Assembly: GCA_011109175.1 (NCBI GenBank)
Contig: RDEW01000012.1
Location: 1,153,220-1,217,219 of the forward strand
From: Dicyema japonicum
Lineage: Eukaryota; Dicyemida; Rhombozoa; Dicyemidae
DNA: 64,000 nt
Reading direction: 5' to 3'
Shown here one piece after another: positions 1 through 11,145 of this stretch (positions are counted from its first letter, which is position 1; every line of letters begins with the position of its first letter). The notes beneath the pieces were generated by a model. That model did no database searches. It was not told where the DNA came from and worked only from the letters and a program-made list of their open reading frames with translations. A program made the translations under genes and the position numbers.

Positions 1-2
1 TA

Positions 3-492
3 GTTGAAACTGAAGAAGTGACCCTGAAGGTTTCACCGACTGTTGAACGATTGGAGTCGAATCCTCACGTTTTCCCGGCATTATTTTCATCAAAAGTAGT
101 GCTAAATCTTGAAATGAGAAATATTAAAATGGATAAATATTATGTTGTTGTTCAGGTTGCTTTAAAATTCACCCAGATTCTGTACCCAGAACATAGTACT
201 GCCTATCATCTCATTGATGTTAATTCCTTTGCATATAGCAAAAAATTTGAGAGAATAAAGTTTGGTGGAAAAGATGATGTGAGCAAGGCTGGTTTTATTT
301 CGTCTTGTGAGAAGCATGCTATCCTGATATCCCATGAATATTGGAATGGTCAGTAATAAGATTATTTTAGGACCGAGTTATGTTGAGTTCAGAATTGGGT
401 TTTATCTCGGTGAGACAGCTTTCTTTCCTAAATTTGTGCAATTTGATGGACCTATAAAATATTTTGTTAGTCCTAAGAAATTGCGTACTTAA
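3..492 (+). CDS. C-terminal exons of an INTS4-like protein (Integrator complex subunit 4), open at the left edge
   Basis: The frame is open from base 3 and runs to a GT...AG gap of 22 nt (349-370). Splicing AAT-G to GA-CCG continues the frame to a TAA at 490-492. The product is a beta-rich tail of about 156 residues. The segments QILYPEHS, ISHEYWNGPSYVEFRI and PIKYFVSPK match my memory of the INTS4 C-terminal beta-sandwich (a tyrosine-proline strand, then a tryptophan-proline strand, then a Pro-x-Lys-Tyr/Val end). Integrator cleaves nascent snRNAs and attenuated mRNAs in the nucleus, and INTS4 scaffolds the INTS9/11 nuclease module. The first two bases may be the last bases of a splice acceptor. 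An AATAAA at 492-497 overlaps the stop codon. The intron and frame are seen directly. The family name is from memory of a weakly conserved region, so it could be another large beta-sandwich protein. Confidence 0.45.
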
Positions 493-1499
493 ATAAAATT
501 CTGTATTATTTGATATAGTTTTCATTGTAAATTTTTTTGATTTTTTATTACTAATATGATCTAGAAATTTTCTGTGATTAATTTTTAAAATCTATTTTGT
601 TGGTTCCCTTGCGCCTGTGAGACCGGAATTTTCGAGTCGTCTAGAGAATCGGGTTTCTACACGATCAGGAGATCCCCATGAGCGCTGCTGGTAATTTGAG
701 TGAGTTCGCTCGCCATTTGAGAGAGAATAGCCACGCACTCAGGGCAGCCGCTATATGACCATTTGCTCACTTTTTTCCTTAATAAATTGATTTATTTTTG
801 TTTACTTACATCTGAATGTATTTTATCAGTTATTCTGTCTAAGATTATGACAACTCGGATATTTGAAACCCGTACTTAAGTTGTAGTTTTATAGATATAA
901 TTTAAATAATTGATATAAAAATAGAATCGTCAAAGATATTTTTATTATCAAAGTTATTAACGTGACCCTCATAATAGATCTCGTTTTGGTAATTTTTCAA
1001 TATTTTCGTCATGAGATTTCCCCATTTATGATATTTTTTAATTTACCTCCAGTTCCTTTCAATGGAGGAAACCTGTTGTTAACAATCAAAAGCGGACTCT
1101 CTCCGAGATTATTCAAATGGATATAATATTAAGGGGCAATTGAAGCCGGGATGAACAAAATAAGAGTTTGTTCGTTTTGTAGTTGTTACGAATGTAGGAG
1201 GGGTATAGCGACGAGTTCGATTATCTATTTTTATAAAGCCACACGATGACCATAGTAAAATCGTGCCAATGAACATGAACTTCCAAGAGTTAACAAAGTT
1301 TCATTTATGACAGGCGACTGACGCCCTAAGGCTTTTGATTGCATTATGTCGTTTTAGATCAGTACAATCCCATCCTCCAATTCATTCTTCTATAATTGTG
1401 TGAATTCAAATTGTATTATCATTATTAATTGCACTTTCGAAGAACCAAAAAAAGTAATTTATTTAATTAAGGTTCCGCTTGTGTCGTATTTTTCTTCAG
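493..1499. other. Mostly non-coding stretch with one short ORF
   Basis: Mostly AT-rich sequence with no recognisable gene. The only GC-richer patch, 600-760, holds an ATG-started ORF at 678-758 (+) of 26 codons (MSAAGNLSEFARHLRENS...) ending in TGA. It is too short to assign. It could be a tiny gene, an exon or chance. Confidence 0.3.
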
Positions 1500-3960
1500 G
1501 TTATTCTTTCTCCCACAATTCTCTTAACTAACTTCCTCCATGCTCCACGGTTAAGGCAATTATTCTGAGCGTATCCAATCGTCTCCTGTTTTCAGCTTTC
1601 GTCTACATTTGTCAGGTCTTTGTGTAGAACCTCTGGCAAAGTTATGCGAGGTCTTCCACGGAACAAGGTATTCACTTCTGGGCAGAAATATTTCTCCATT
1701 GCTATTTTAGCAGGCGTCATCTGGCTCATCCAAAGCATGTGACCAACTAGACGCCATCTTGATTCAGGATATCCAGACTCAATGGTCTTGTATTACATAC
1801 TTTGTATAGATTCTTGTTTGTAATTTTTTTGGCCAGTTGATGCCAAGCAACGGAGTTGTTACGATGGAAGGCATCTAGTTTGTCCATTACCGCTTCTGAG
1901 ACACCCCAGGTTGCAGCGTTGTACATTAGGACTGGTTTCACGAAGGCATTGTATAGTCTCACACGTAATTGTGTGCTAATTTGTTTACGATGATTCCAGA
2001 CTACTCCCATTTTTCTAAAGGCCGCGACGGCCAACATCTTCCTGTTAGTGATATCCTCAGCGTCTCCGAGCAACGACCCCAATTTTTTACAGTATCTCCA
2101 TTTTTTCATCAGTTCGGGTTAATTCACGGCGTATGGTAGTTGTCTCCGTCTTTTCCGTATTGATTTTGATGAACCATTTTTCTAGACATCTGGCATCCTT
2201 GTCCGTATATAGTTTAATGTTTTCTCGTCGCTGGATATATAGTCGATATCATCTGCATAAATCACTTCAGTTTGAGGTAGATCGCCAATTAATAGTCTGA
2301 AGTCTCTGAGTGCCGCCTCCAGATATGTCACAAAAAGTACCGGTGACAAGGAATCTCCCTGCGGTACCCCGAACGTTGTCTCGAATGGGACAGACTCCAA
2401 ATTTCCAAAACGTACACTTAGCTGCGTTGTTCCAAGTAATAGACGGATCATTCTGACACTGTCCTCGTCAACCAACTTCTCCAAGATATCCAAAAGTCTC
2501 CCTCTGTGTATAGAGTCAAAGGCTTTGGACATGTCCATGCCAAGGATGCCAATAGCCCCTTGTACTTTTGATGTGTTGCACAAAGCCATCGATGTCCCAG
2601 ACCACATCAGCTGTAGATCTCCCTGACCTGAATCCGCTTTGACCGTGAGAGAGAAAGTTCTCGATGTCAGATCCAATCCTGTTCAGCACTATAAGTGATA
2701 GTGTCTTGCGTAGAGTCGTCAATAGTACGATGGGTCTTAAATTCGTTAAGGGGCCTTTAGCTTTGCCCGGTTTTTGTAGTGCAATTAGTGTGCCATTACC
2801 CACATCCAGTGGTGAGTTGTATTTGAATGTTTTGTTGTATATCTCAGTTAATAGTTCAGAGATCTCGGTCGGTGCATATTTGAGAAGTTCTGCATTTATG
2901 TTGTCAGGGCCAGCAGCTCTATTGTTGTTCAGTTTGTCCAGGGCTTTTTTTTTTCCAGAATCGTTATCTGAATATTTAGTTCTCGTGCTTCAGCATTGAA
3001 TTGTTTGATGTTTTCCCCGTGGTTTTGATTGAAGGCCTGCTGATAATGGCTGGATATGGCCTATAAAATTTCATTTTTGTTTAACATAGTCTTTCCAAAC
3101 TGATCATGTATTGTGATTTTTGATGACTGCGTGTCTCTATGTAGTAGGTGAACAGCCTTGAACATCTGCGCTCCGTTTTTGAGCCTTTCTACTTGTTTAG
3201 CCATTCCAACAAGTTTATTTTCATTTATTTACCTCGTTCTTATCTTTATTTTATACAGGGTTTGATTCCGCATGACTCTTAGAGTGTGTTCCTTTGCCTG
3301 GTCCTGACAGGTTTCGACCTGTAAACGTAGGTTCATCTGCAATTTGGATAGTTCTTCAAGCTCGTGGTCATAGTGTCCGTTGAAATGCTTCGGTTTTACT
3401 CCAACTGTTGAATGGGCCGCGCACTTTATTGCATCGATGGTGTCTTGCCACAGCTCCCCAGGAATTTTTCTTTATTCACTGTCTGATCTTTTAAAAGTCT
3501 TTAGTTTGTCTCCATTGATTGATACTCTCACCGAAGTTGGTGCATATACATTAATAATGGGGATTATGGAATTGTTCTTTTCACATTAATTTAATTGTAA
3601 AACATATATTCTATCACTCACCCTCCACGTCTTGTGGATTCGATTGTTTAGTTTTTTTTTGTATTGCAAATCCCATGCCGTCGTGTGGGCAATTCGAAGG
3701 GTGCAGAATCAGGCGGAAATCATTGATGATTTCATCTAGTCAGCCTTTTGCTTTCGTTTCCTGTAAGCACGCCACTGTTACTTTGTACGATCCAAGATCC
3801 ACGCATAAATTTCTTCTTTTAGTATCCGACTTTAATCCTCTTACATCGAACGAGCTAATAGTGAAAGATCCCAAAGAAAAGCACGAAAAAAACATGTGTG
3901 CAATAGAGCCACGTCATCAGCTCAACCACTAAAATTCAAATTGAACATCGGAAAAATAAA
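1500..3960 (-). mobile_element. Degenerate non-LTR retrotransposon (R1/I-like LINE) with endonuclease and reverse transcriptase remnants
   Basis: Read on the minus strand from 3960 downwards. The start of an AP-endonuclease domain (KVTVACLQETKAKG near 3770) is followed by an INVYAP-type strand near 3545 and a linker (IPGELWQDTIDAIK near 3450). Reverse transcriptase motifs follow: PLTNLRPI near 2745, KAFDSIHRGRLLDIL near 2500, GVPQGDSLSPVLF near 2350 and IYADDIDY near 2250. The thumb is at 2109-1747 (VRLYNAFVKPVLMYNAATW). The frames are broken by stops and shifts and the endonuclease is internally shortened, so it is a dead copy. A second member of the family lies at 48720-51300. Confidence 0.85.
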
Positions 3961-4364
3961 TTGTAACTCATCTTCAGTAAAGTTAAAGACAAAAAACCTT
4001 TATTATATATTTCGGGGTTGTCTTGAACCTCTGATTCTTTTAATTCGATAGTATTTTCCAGGACAGTATTGAATTGACGATTTTTCGACTCTCAATGAAG
4101 GTTGTCGGTTGAAATGATTTTTAAATATCCGTAATTGATCTCAGGGTTTCTGTAATGTTTAGAGCTTGTACATTGATACGTATAAACCCCAGGTAGATAT
4201 GACTTAATTCAATGTTTTTCAGATAAACTGTTATTGGATAGTCCTAAGGTTCTCCACGCCTTCTACAACAAGTGTACTTGCTACGGTTAGGATAAGTTGA
4301 GCTTTTTCGATTACGTTTGAGACGTGTTTTCAAAATAACAGTCAAGTATGTCTAGGAAATTCTA
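3961..4364. other. Non-coding spacer between two LINE remnants
   Basis: AT-rich with no ORF, domain or repeat that I recognise. It may be untranslated LINE sequence. Confidence 0.3.
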
Positions 4365-4705
4365 TTCATTCTCAGAAAAGCACCCCATGGCAATTCGTCT
4401 TTTGATTTCCAAGCCTCGTCACCATTCCGATTAATTAGACATCCCAGAAAGACAACATTATCACAACTCTCTATTTTCTCATTCCTAATTTATAGTTCCA
4501 TTATTTCATTATTAGCAGTCGTCATAATTTTGGTCTTGATATTTAGCAATAAGCCAAAGACGGCGCTCTCTTCTCTGAATGTTAGAATCAACTCCCTGAG
4601 GCCATCCTCTGTTTCAGCCAGTAAGGTTGCATCGTCAGCATAGCGCAAATTATTGATGTTTCTGCCTCCAGTTATTTGACACAGTATTGATACAGTTGTC
4701 ATGGG
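4365..4705 (-). mobile_element. Inverted 5' part of an RTE-like LINE (reverse transcriptase core)
   Basis: The minus frame 4702-4490 carries an RTE/BovB-type catalytic block, NNLRYADDATLLAE, and the strand NIKTKIMTT. Past a stop it continues into VVFLGCLINRNGDEAWKSKDELP and GAFLRMNRI (down to about 4365), the usual YLG-type segment after the YADD box. The same GAFLR-NRI segment recurs at the start of the neighbouring plus-strand fragment. The two pieces therefore belong to one insertion whose 5' portion is inverted. Confidence 0.75.
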
Positions 4706-5250
4706 ACGCCTTCCTGAGAATTAATAGAATTTGGAAAAGCAAAGATATTTGCTTAAGGACCAAATGCAGACTGGTTAATGCAACCGTGTTCCCGGTTTTT
4801 CTATACGGCGCAGAATCATGGATACTGGAAAAGGCGAATTGACGAAAATTGATGCTTTTGAACTTTGGTGCTGGAGTAGTTTACTAAGAATCCTTTGGAC
4901 TTCCAAAATAACAAACACCGATATACTCAAACGGGTGGAGACGGACATTTCGCTAAAAGGAAGAATCTTAAAACACAGATTGCCGTTCTTTGGGCATGTT
5001 GTCCGCTCTGATTACCTGGAAAGAACCATTATGCTGAGCAATATTACTGAAGAGAGAAGATCTGGTCGACCGAGGACTCAGTGGCTACCCACGGTAGAAG
5101 ACATCACAGTACCTATATCAAGGCTACTCCAAATTGCTACGGATCGGGGAGAGTGGAGAAAATTGGCTCATGATATTTCCAAGGGTCGGACCCGACTTAA
5201 TTTGGATAACATAACATATACGGAAAATTATTGGTCTGGAATGTAAACAG
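4706..5250 (+). mobile_element. 3' part of the RTE-like LINE, forward orientation
   Basis: After AFLRINRIWKS near 4712 comes CRLVNATVFPVFLYGAESW and then a clear RTE-type C-terminal domain at 4818-5246: DAFELWCWSSLLRILWTSK, KHRLPFFGHVVRSDYLE and ERRSGRPRTQW. The order is that of a BovB/RTE thumb and tail. The junction with the inverted RT piece lies at about 4705. Confidence 0.85.
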
Positions 5251-5254
5251 TGTG

Positions 5255-5345
5255 GATACCTTCTCTATCTGGCTAAGATAACGAATCTGCATTGCCGTAT
5301 TACATGGAAACGCATGCGCAATTTTGTNAATCAATTAACATTTAA
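5255..5345 (+). mobile_element. Short 3' end of LINE-Q
   Basis: The sequence around 5260-5325 resembles the terminal segment at 30960-31020. The latter translates as RQRIGITVLRGTHTQL, the conserved end of the LINE-Q reverse transcriptase described at 9590-11145. Only the last tens of bases remain. An undetermined base (n) sits at 5328. Confidence 0.45.
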
Positions 5346-6639
5346 AAATTAAAAAAATGTTTACAAAACGTTCCCTAGTTCGACTGTTTTGCTTTGCTTT
5401 AAAAAAACAACACTGGGACAGAGCTTTCAGGATTTATCTCTCTCTTTTAAAAAAGGTTAACTTCAGGAAAATCTCAGGCATATATTAAGACAAATAATAA
5501 TATCAGTGCTGATATTTTCTCTCTAAATTCTCCCCAATCTTACATAGTCGGATAACTAGAACATAATGCTGTACCTCATTTTTAAAGTAAAAGTATCTAC
5601 TGGAGTTCTCCTCGAAGTTCAAATCTGTCTTCACCCACATAAAAGTACCAGTTTCCTTCGCAACAACGACTTCCATGAGGATTTACATGTTCTATTTGAG
5701 ACGGAAATAGAAACTTCTACGGCTACGCACAAGCTTCTGTGGCAGAGAACATTTGACTACGAGTCTCTTTTTTGTAACCGACTAGGCAGGGGTAACAAAA
5801 TGGTATCACGAAAATCTTCACTAGGGGCGGAAGTAGACCTATCAGAAAAATATTAATTCGACTGATAGAGTCAAAACATTCGTTAAGAGTGCAAGATTTA
5901 ACAAAAGTTACAATTAGGTACGTGAAACTTTAGTTCCATTTCTTGGCAGTGCTTTCCTTTTTTACGATTCCGTGTTTAAATATATGTGTAGAGGATCTGA
6001 GTTTTTTTCTTATAACCTAGTTTTTTTTCAACTACCTCTCATATAGAGCATATTAGGCTGCCCTTTTCATCCATTAACAACGAAAATCTGATCACTGCCC
6101 TTCTTGACTCCGAAGAGCGATTTAAAAATGAAAATCACGTTTTACATCTATAACGACGAAATCCCACGTGGGCGTGAAATAAAAATGTTTCTTTTAATAT
6201 ATGGTGTTGGGTTTTCAAAGTTTCTTCGTTTCTATAAACATTCAAAATCATAGAATGCATTGTGAAGAGGACAAGGCATGTACAGCATAAGAAACCATCA
6301 TCATGATCAGTTTCCTTCAGTATTTCTCGTTTATACTATTTGTGTATCTTTTCGTAGTCATCTTAGTCCACCAAACCAAAGGGGGTCGAACTTAAGGGTC
6401 GAGGGTAAAAGTTCTAAGATTAATGATTATTCTTTATCCAAAAGTTTATCGGATTATTACTCATTGCAAATCAATGATAATGGATTCTTTACTGTTAGCT
6501 ACTATGTAAAGAAGAATGTTTAGATCACAAAATAAAAAAAAATATATTTTTACATCACAAAATAAAAATAAAACTTTCATTGGAAAAATAATTAATAATA
6601 TTAAAATTACATATAGTACATTGGTTACAAGGTCCTCGT
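5346..6639. other. Unassigned region with two orphan ORFs
   Basis: Holds an open frame at 5566-5856 (+, 96 codons, ending DLSEKY) and a weaker one at 6278-6523 (+). Neither shows a motif that I know. Both sit in AT-rich surroundings and neither has a clear pair of 22-24 nt introns. They may be exons of an undetected gene, transposon debris or chance. Confidence 0.25.
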
Positions 6640-6915
6640 TATTCCTATAGTAATGACATGGGAAGGCATTGTAACTAAGTATTACAAGGGTTATCTGAAG
6701 CAGCTGGGGGTAGATAGGAAGCTCCAGGCCTATCTACAGTCCACTGTGTTAAAACGGACCTTAGAGAGCCTGACACTGTAGTATAGGAGGCAGAGCCCTG
6801 AGATGCATATGGGCAGAGGGTTTAATTAAGCAAGGCGCTTTCGGAGTTATTTCAACAACCAGAATCGAACCTGCCTGAGGAGGCTGGCGAACAGGCAGGC
6901 GAAGAAAGTTGTTGA
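6640..6915 (+). mobile_element. C-terminal fragment of an R2/R4-like LINE
   Basis: Translates as VMTWEGIVTKYYKGYLKQL followed by TYLQS-type residues and STVLKRTLESL. This aligns with VVLTWDGVVSRCFKNHM and QSVVLKRTLESM near residues 250-295 of the intact C-terminal ORF at 26301-27410. It is a truncated second member of that family. Confidence 0.7.
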
Positions 6916-6950
6916 TTATTAAAAAATACTAATTATAAAACATATATCTA

Positions 6951-7142
6951 GTGAACCTAACACGTGATACCTTAGAAAAAATTAGGATCTACTGTGCTAC
7001 TGGTAAGATCGATAATGGCCCTGACTGGAGAGAACGGGCAAAAATCAAAAGATTTGAAACCCTACATCAGAGCTTTTCAAAAAATAATTCTCGCAGCACA
7101 CTAATCGTAAAAAAACAATCCACGGCACACATTACAAAATAA
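6951..7142 (+). CDS. Possible 3' exon of an unidentified gene
   Basis: An open frame of about 63 codons (DTLEKIRIYCATGKI, DWRERAKIKRFETLHQ, ending AHITK) follows a plausible acceptor, tatatctag, at 6942-6950. It ends in TAA overlapped by an AATAAA hexamer, the same 3' arrangement as in the first gene of the window. No ATG start and no family are recognised. It lies between two transposon remnants, so transposon origin is possible. Confidence 0.25.
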   Translation: MNLTRDTLEKIRIYCATGKIDNGPDWRERAKIKRFETLHQSFSKNNSRSTLIVKKQSTAHITK

Positions 7143-7149
7143 AAAATTA

Positions 7150-8062
7150 AAATTTTAAGATGTGTAAAACTAAGTACAAAATTTGGTAATTTAATGCTTA
7201 AATTTTTATTAATAAAAAAATGAAATTTTAATTATTATTGTTTTTGCATAAATCATCAATATCAGGTCGAATGGATGACAAAGCCACTCGCATTTCAGCA
7301 TCAATGTTTCTCAAACTTTCACGTTTGTTATATTTCATATTATGCAGCGTAGAAGAACCTGTTTCGCATAAATAGGTCGTTGAAAACTGTAAAATTATGG
7401 TTAGTGCTTGTTTTGATAAACTGGGATATATGTTTCGAAGATATATCCAGAATTCTCCAATGTCTAACTCCGTCATCATTAATTTTAAGGATCGATCATT
7501 AAACAGTGCAATAAGTTCTTCATTTTCTTTAACAGATAAGTGTTTTGATTCTGACACAAGAAAAGGATTTTGTATCGAAAAAATATTAAAAAATAATAAC
7601 CAAATCGAATTTTACAATTTCTAAGTCTGGAAAATCAAGTTGTAATGAAAACCTAGTTTCTTTAATAGAAAATGAGACATTATTTTCAACATTCTTCGAC
7701 AAAGCACAAATCGAACGAAAAACAGTGTTATGTGACAAAGGTATCTTAATTATTTTTTGTTCATGTTTATGACTAAACATAGTCCGAGCAATAATACGAC
7801 AAGCAGGGATTATCAACTTTTCGCCAATATTGTGTGGCACGCAAGTTGATGCGGACGCACGTTGATGCGTACGTTATTAAAAAATTAATAATTAATGGTT
7901 AACCAGTGTAAATGTCATTTAATATATAATAAAAAATGATTATTTTAATTTTAGTAATTATTTTAATTTGTTTATCTTTTTAAATTAATTAGGTCAAAAA
8001 ATGTATATAAATTTATTCAAATTTGTATTTGGCAGGGGGCACACCGTTTGACAACCTCTGGC
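7150..8062 (-). mobile_element. hAT transposon remnant, ZBED5/FAM200-like, C-terminal half
   Basis: The minus frame 7557-7228 reads EFWIYLRNIYPSLSKQ, FSTTYLCETGSSTL, NKRESLRNIDAEMRVALSSI and RPDIDDL, the hAT dimerisation domain typical of ZBED5/FAM200-like transposases. An upstream minus frame at 7840-7586 belongs to the same protein after a frame break. At 8030-8062 the minus strand starts with CAGAGGTTGTCAAACGG, a hAT-style terminus. The BED finger and catalytic core are missing or unreadable, so the copy is dead. Confidence 0.75.
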
Positions 8063-8209
8063 CTACATTATAAAAAATGGAATAGAACTGAGATACTTTT
8101 GTCTGGAAGAAGGAGAATTTAAGAAAATACATTGATTTTTTATCTCATCCAATTTATTTTAGGCTAAGCATAATCACTTTGGACTAAATAAATTATATAG
8201 TTTATTATC

Positions 8210-9226
8210 ACTTACCCTTTATGGTGCTACACGTAAAGAAGTTAGTGGTCTCTAAATGTGTTTATTGTCAGGTATCAAATATAGTAATATTAGTCAAAAC
8301 GATTGCTTGCAACTAAACCTGAAATTAAACCAATCATTGCTTATGCTCCAAGAGATCGGTATATTGTAGATCTTGTTGATTTACGTTGATATTCTTCTCA
8401 AAATAAAAACTATTTTTGAGTAATTAGTTTGCAATATATTTATCAGATTATGGTTCTTATAAACTCATTTTCTAAATTTGCTGTTGTTGAAAGTGCCTTC
8501 ACCAAATCTGGAATTGAGATATCCAGAATTCTAAAGAATATTTTTTCTCATTGGACCGCCTATTATCCTACATACGGATAATGGCAAGGAATTCAAAAAT
8601 CAGCACATGCAAGAGTTATGCGATAAATTTTCCATTTTCCATGTTACAGGACGTCCATGAGTTCCTTGGATACAAAGACAAGTAGAGCGGTTTTTGTTTT
8701 TTCATCTCAATAGATTTAACCAATCAATTAAAAGATGTGTTTCTTTCACGAGTTCATCCAAGAGATATTTTTGAAATTATATTGATAGATCAAACCATCC
8801 TACAAGACAGCGGAATTTTGAGATTTTTTACAACATTAATCTGGAAAAAAATACGATCAGGAAAAATAGAATCGTTAATAAATTTTCGGCAAAGATGAAG
8901 AAGATCCAATAGAATTTTCATCCTGAATAATTTAAAAAAAAGAAAAAAGAGAAATTGCTTTTGAAAATACTATAAAATCCGGTGAAAAAATGAAAAAACG
9001 CAGAAGATGGAAATATGATGAACTCTATTCAGAAGACGAAATTTCATTACGTCATGATAGGGATGCCAATGAGGGAAATTGGCGCCACCCATTAATTGAC
9101 GAATTTTCTACAAAAAAGTACCAAGTTGTCAGTAAGAAAGGAGAATTGAAAACTATTTTTGACCAGGAAGAAAATAATGAATATAACACAGTCATATTAG
9201 TCGAGCTAAAAAATTGTGACCTTTGA
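8210..9226 (+). mobile_element. Degenerate integrase-core element (Ty3/gypsy- or Ginger-like)
   Basis: Around 8560-8700 the plus strand reads ILHTDNGKEFKNQHMQELC, then FHVTGRP and IQRQVERFLF. This is the central D-N-G-xE-F strand and downstream P-Q-xQVER helix of an rve integrase. Stops and shifts interrupt it. A short open frame at 8990-9226 (RRWKYDELYSEDE...) may be its C-terminal tail. No long terminal repeats were found, so an LTR element and a cut-and-paste Ginger element cannot be told apart. Confidence 0.55.
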
Positions 9227-9285
9227 AATTTTTAAAGATTAGTGTTTTTTTTAAATTGGATTACTTTTATGATTACTAACATTAC

Positions 9286-9425
9286 TTGAATTAAGGCTAG
9301 AGTTAGGGTTAGAGTTAGCGTTTTGGGTTAGTTAGGTTTTAGTGTTAGGTTTTAGGGATAAAGTTTAGTGTCAGGGTTTAGAGTTAGGGTTAGATTTAAG
9401 GGTAGGGTTTAGGGTTAGGGTTGAT
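9286..9425 (+). repeat. Degenerate interstitial telomere-like repeat (TTAGGG variants)
   Basis: About 140 bp of irregular TTAGGG-like units (gggttagggtt, gttagagttaggg, ttttagggataaag). The units vary too much for active telomere synthesis. Similar tracts lie at 11883-11965 (complementary strand) and 56379-56575. Confidence 0.7.
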
Positions 9426-9589
9426 TTAAAATAGTTTCGCTTGACAGATTGTAATTTTAAATATTTATTTTAAAAATTAAAAAAATGAATAAATTTTAGA
9501 GCTAAATTAGTATAGCTAACCATTTTCACGTTATTTTATAATAAAATCTTAAATTTTTACGTAATTTTATAATAAAATCTTTCCCTTCC

Positions 9590-11145
9590 AACTGGGGAGG
9601 TGGTGTAAGGAACGCTGCGAGGTGTTTTTTTGGACAGAAAGACGAACAAAACCCGCACAGTGGGGTCAACTTGGACATCTACGATGCTTTCAATTTACTG
9701 AGGAGAAATCAAATTTTCGAAACTACAAGCAAACGAGCCCCGGAACTTATTCCACTTGTCTTCCTCGCTTACGAAACTAATTCTTCACAGGTTTTCGGGG
9801 ACAAGATTATCTGTTTGGAGACCGGAGTTCAACAAGGGACCCACTTGGTCCACTACTCTTCACTCTGGCCATCGATGAAATTGTCCGCTCTATAAACACA
9901 CAACTAACCTCTGGTATCTTTATGACGACACAATTGGAGGGCCGTGAGAAAAGTTCACGACGTTCTGTCACATGCCGTATCGGCACTACGACACCTCGGA
10001 CTTGAGATAAACATAAAGAAATCGGTGCTTATAAATATCACATACTCGGAGAGTGATTTTATCAACGTGGTCGAGTCTTTCAACTCGGTCTACCTGGAAT
10101 TACTGTCGTTCCCAGGGGGCGGACATACTTTCTTGGGTGCCCACTTGACGAAAAGGAACTGCGGAGCAATCAACTAACAAAAGAGGATAAACTCTCTAGA
10201 GTCACAGAAACTCCTTACTCGATGGTCATACAGCGTTTTTCCTTTTGAAAAATAGCATCGGCTTGACCAAACTCTTATATGCTCACCGATGTTCTCCCTG
10301 CTTCAAACATCGTGACATCCTCCTGTCACTGGATAGGACATTGAGAAAATCAGCTGAATTTCTTCAAAATATCCACTTTGATGTGACGTGCTGGAACCAA
10401 TGAAAGCTTCCAACACGCTTCGGAGAACGGGTCTCAGGTCGGCGCTGGAGATCGTCTTTCTAGCATTTGTGTCATCGCTCTCAAGTGGAAGCCTTTTGGT
10501 CTAAAATATCCTACGTTTTCCAACCGGACTTTTTTGGGAAAAAGTCTTCGACGAAGCTCTTCGCGAATGTTGTGAAACTGGTTTGGATATGCCGAAAGAT
10601 CCTTCGAGGCAACGTCACTGGGATAATAATCTACTCCAAGAAAATCTTCTACTGCTAAAGTCTGTGGCCAACCATTGGCAGCCGGAGAGCGCGTGGCTGG
10701 ATGCACTCCCGTGTTTTTCCCTGGGGACCCATTTGGACGATGACTGTATTCGGATTGGATCACACAACGCCAAGGATATCTTTCCGTCACTAAAGAAAAT
10801 CGCTCGTATGGAACTGCACTGTTGTGGATTCTTTCTCGAACTCGATGATACTCAGCTCGGCACAGTCTGCTGGATCGGCAGCCGATCTGGCCGAGAAAAT
10901 CAAGATTAAAAAAATATGGCGAAATTGGAGACCGCTACCTTTGTACCGGTATCATCGAGACGTCTGGTGCGGCTGAAGTATTACAGCCTCTTTCTTAAAG
11001 GAAATCCGGGGGGAAATTGGCCCACCGCAAGAAAGACGTCCGGGAAGCGGTCTGACTGAAGCAACGAATTGGTATTGCAGTTGTCCGCGGAAACGCTTAA
11101 TCCGTTATGTCAGCAGCCGCTCTCCCCACAGTTAATAAATAATAT
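9590..11145 (+). mobile_element. LINE-Q: degenerate non-LTR retrotransposon with GVQQG-type reverse transcriptase
   Basis: Consecutive broken plus frames give NLDIYDAFNLLRRNQIFE (9671 on), SSQVFGDKIICLETGVQQG with a following LLFTLAIDEIVRSI in a shifted frame, then GLEINIKKSVLINI (9990-10030). The C-terminal region is ALPCFSLGTHLDDDCIRIG near 10690-10760. This domain order and the LPC-SLG-HLDD signature are typical of a non-LTR family common in invertebrate genomes. It ends near 11100 in AVVRGN-like sequence and TTAATAAATAAT. No copy in the window is intact. Many solo 3' ends of this family are scattered through it. Confidence 0.7.

Noticed and set aside
8210-9226. An endogenous retrovirus
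   Set aside because: Only integrase-like sequence is visible; no envelope, protease or long terminal repeats.
9286-9425. A true chromosome end
   Set aside because: The repeat units are too irregular and ordinary sequence continues on both sides.
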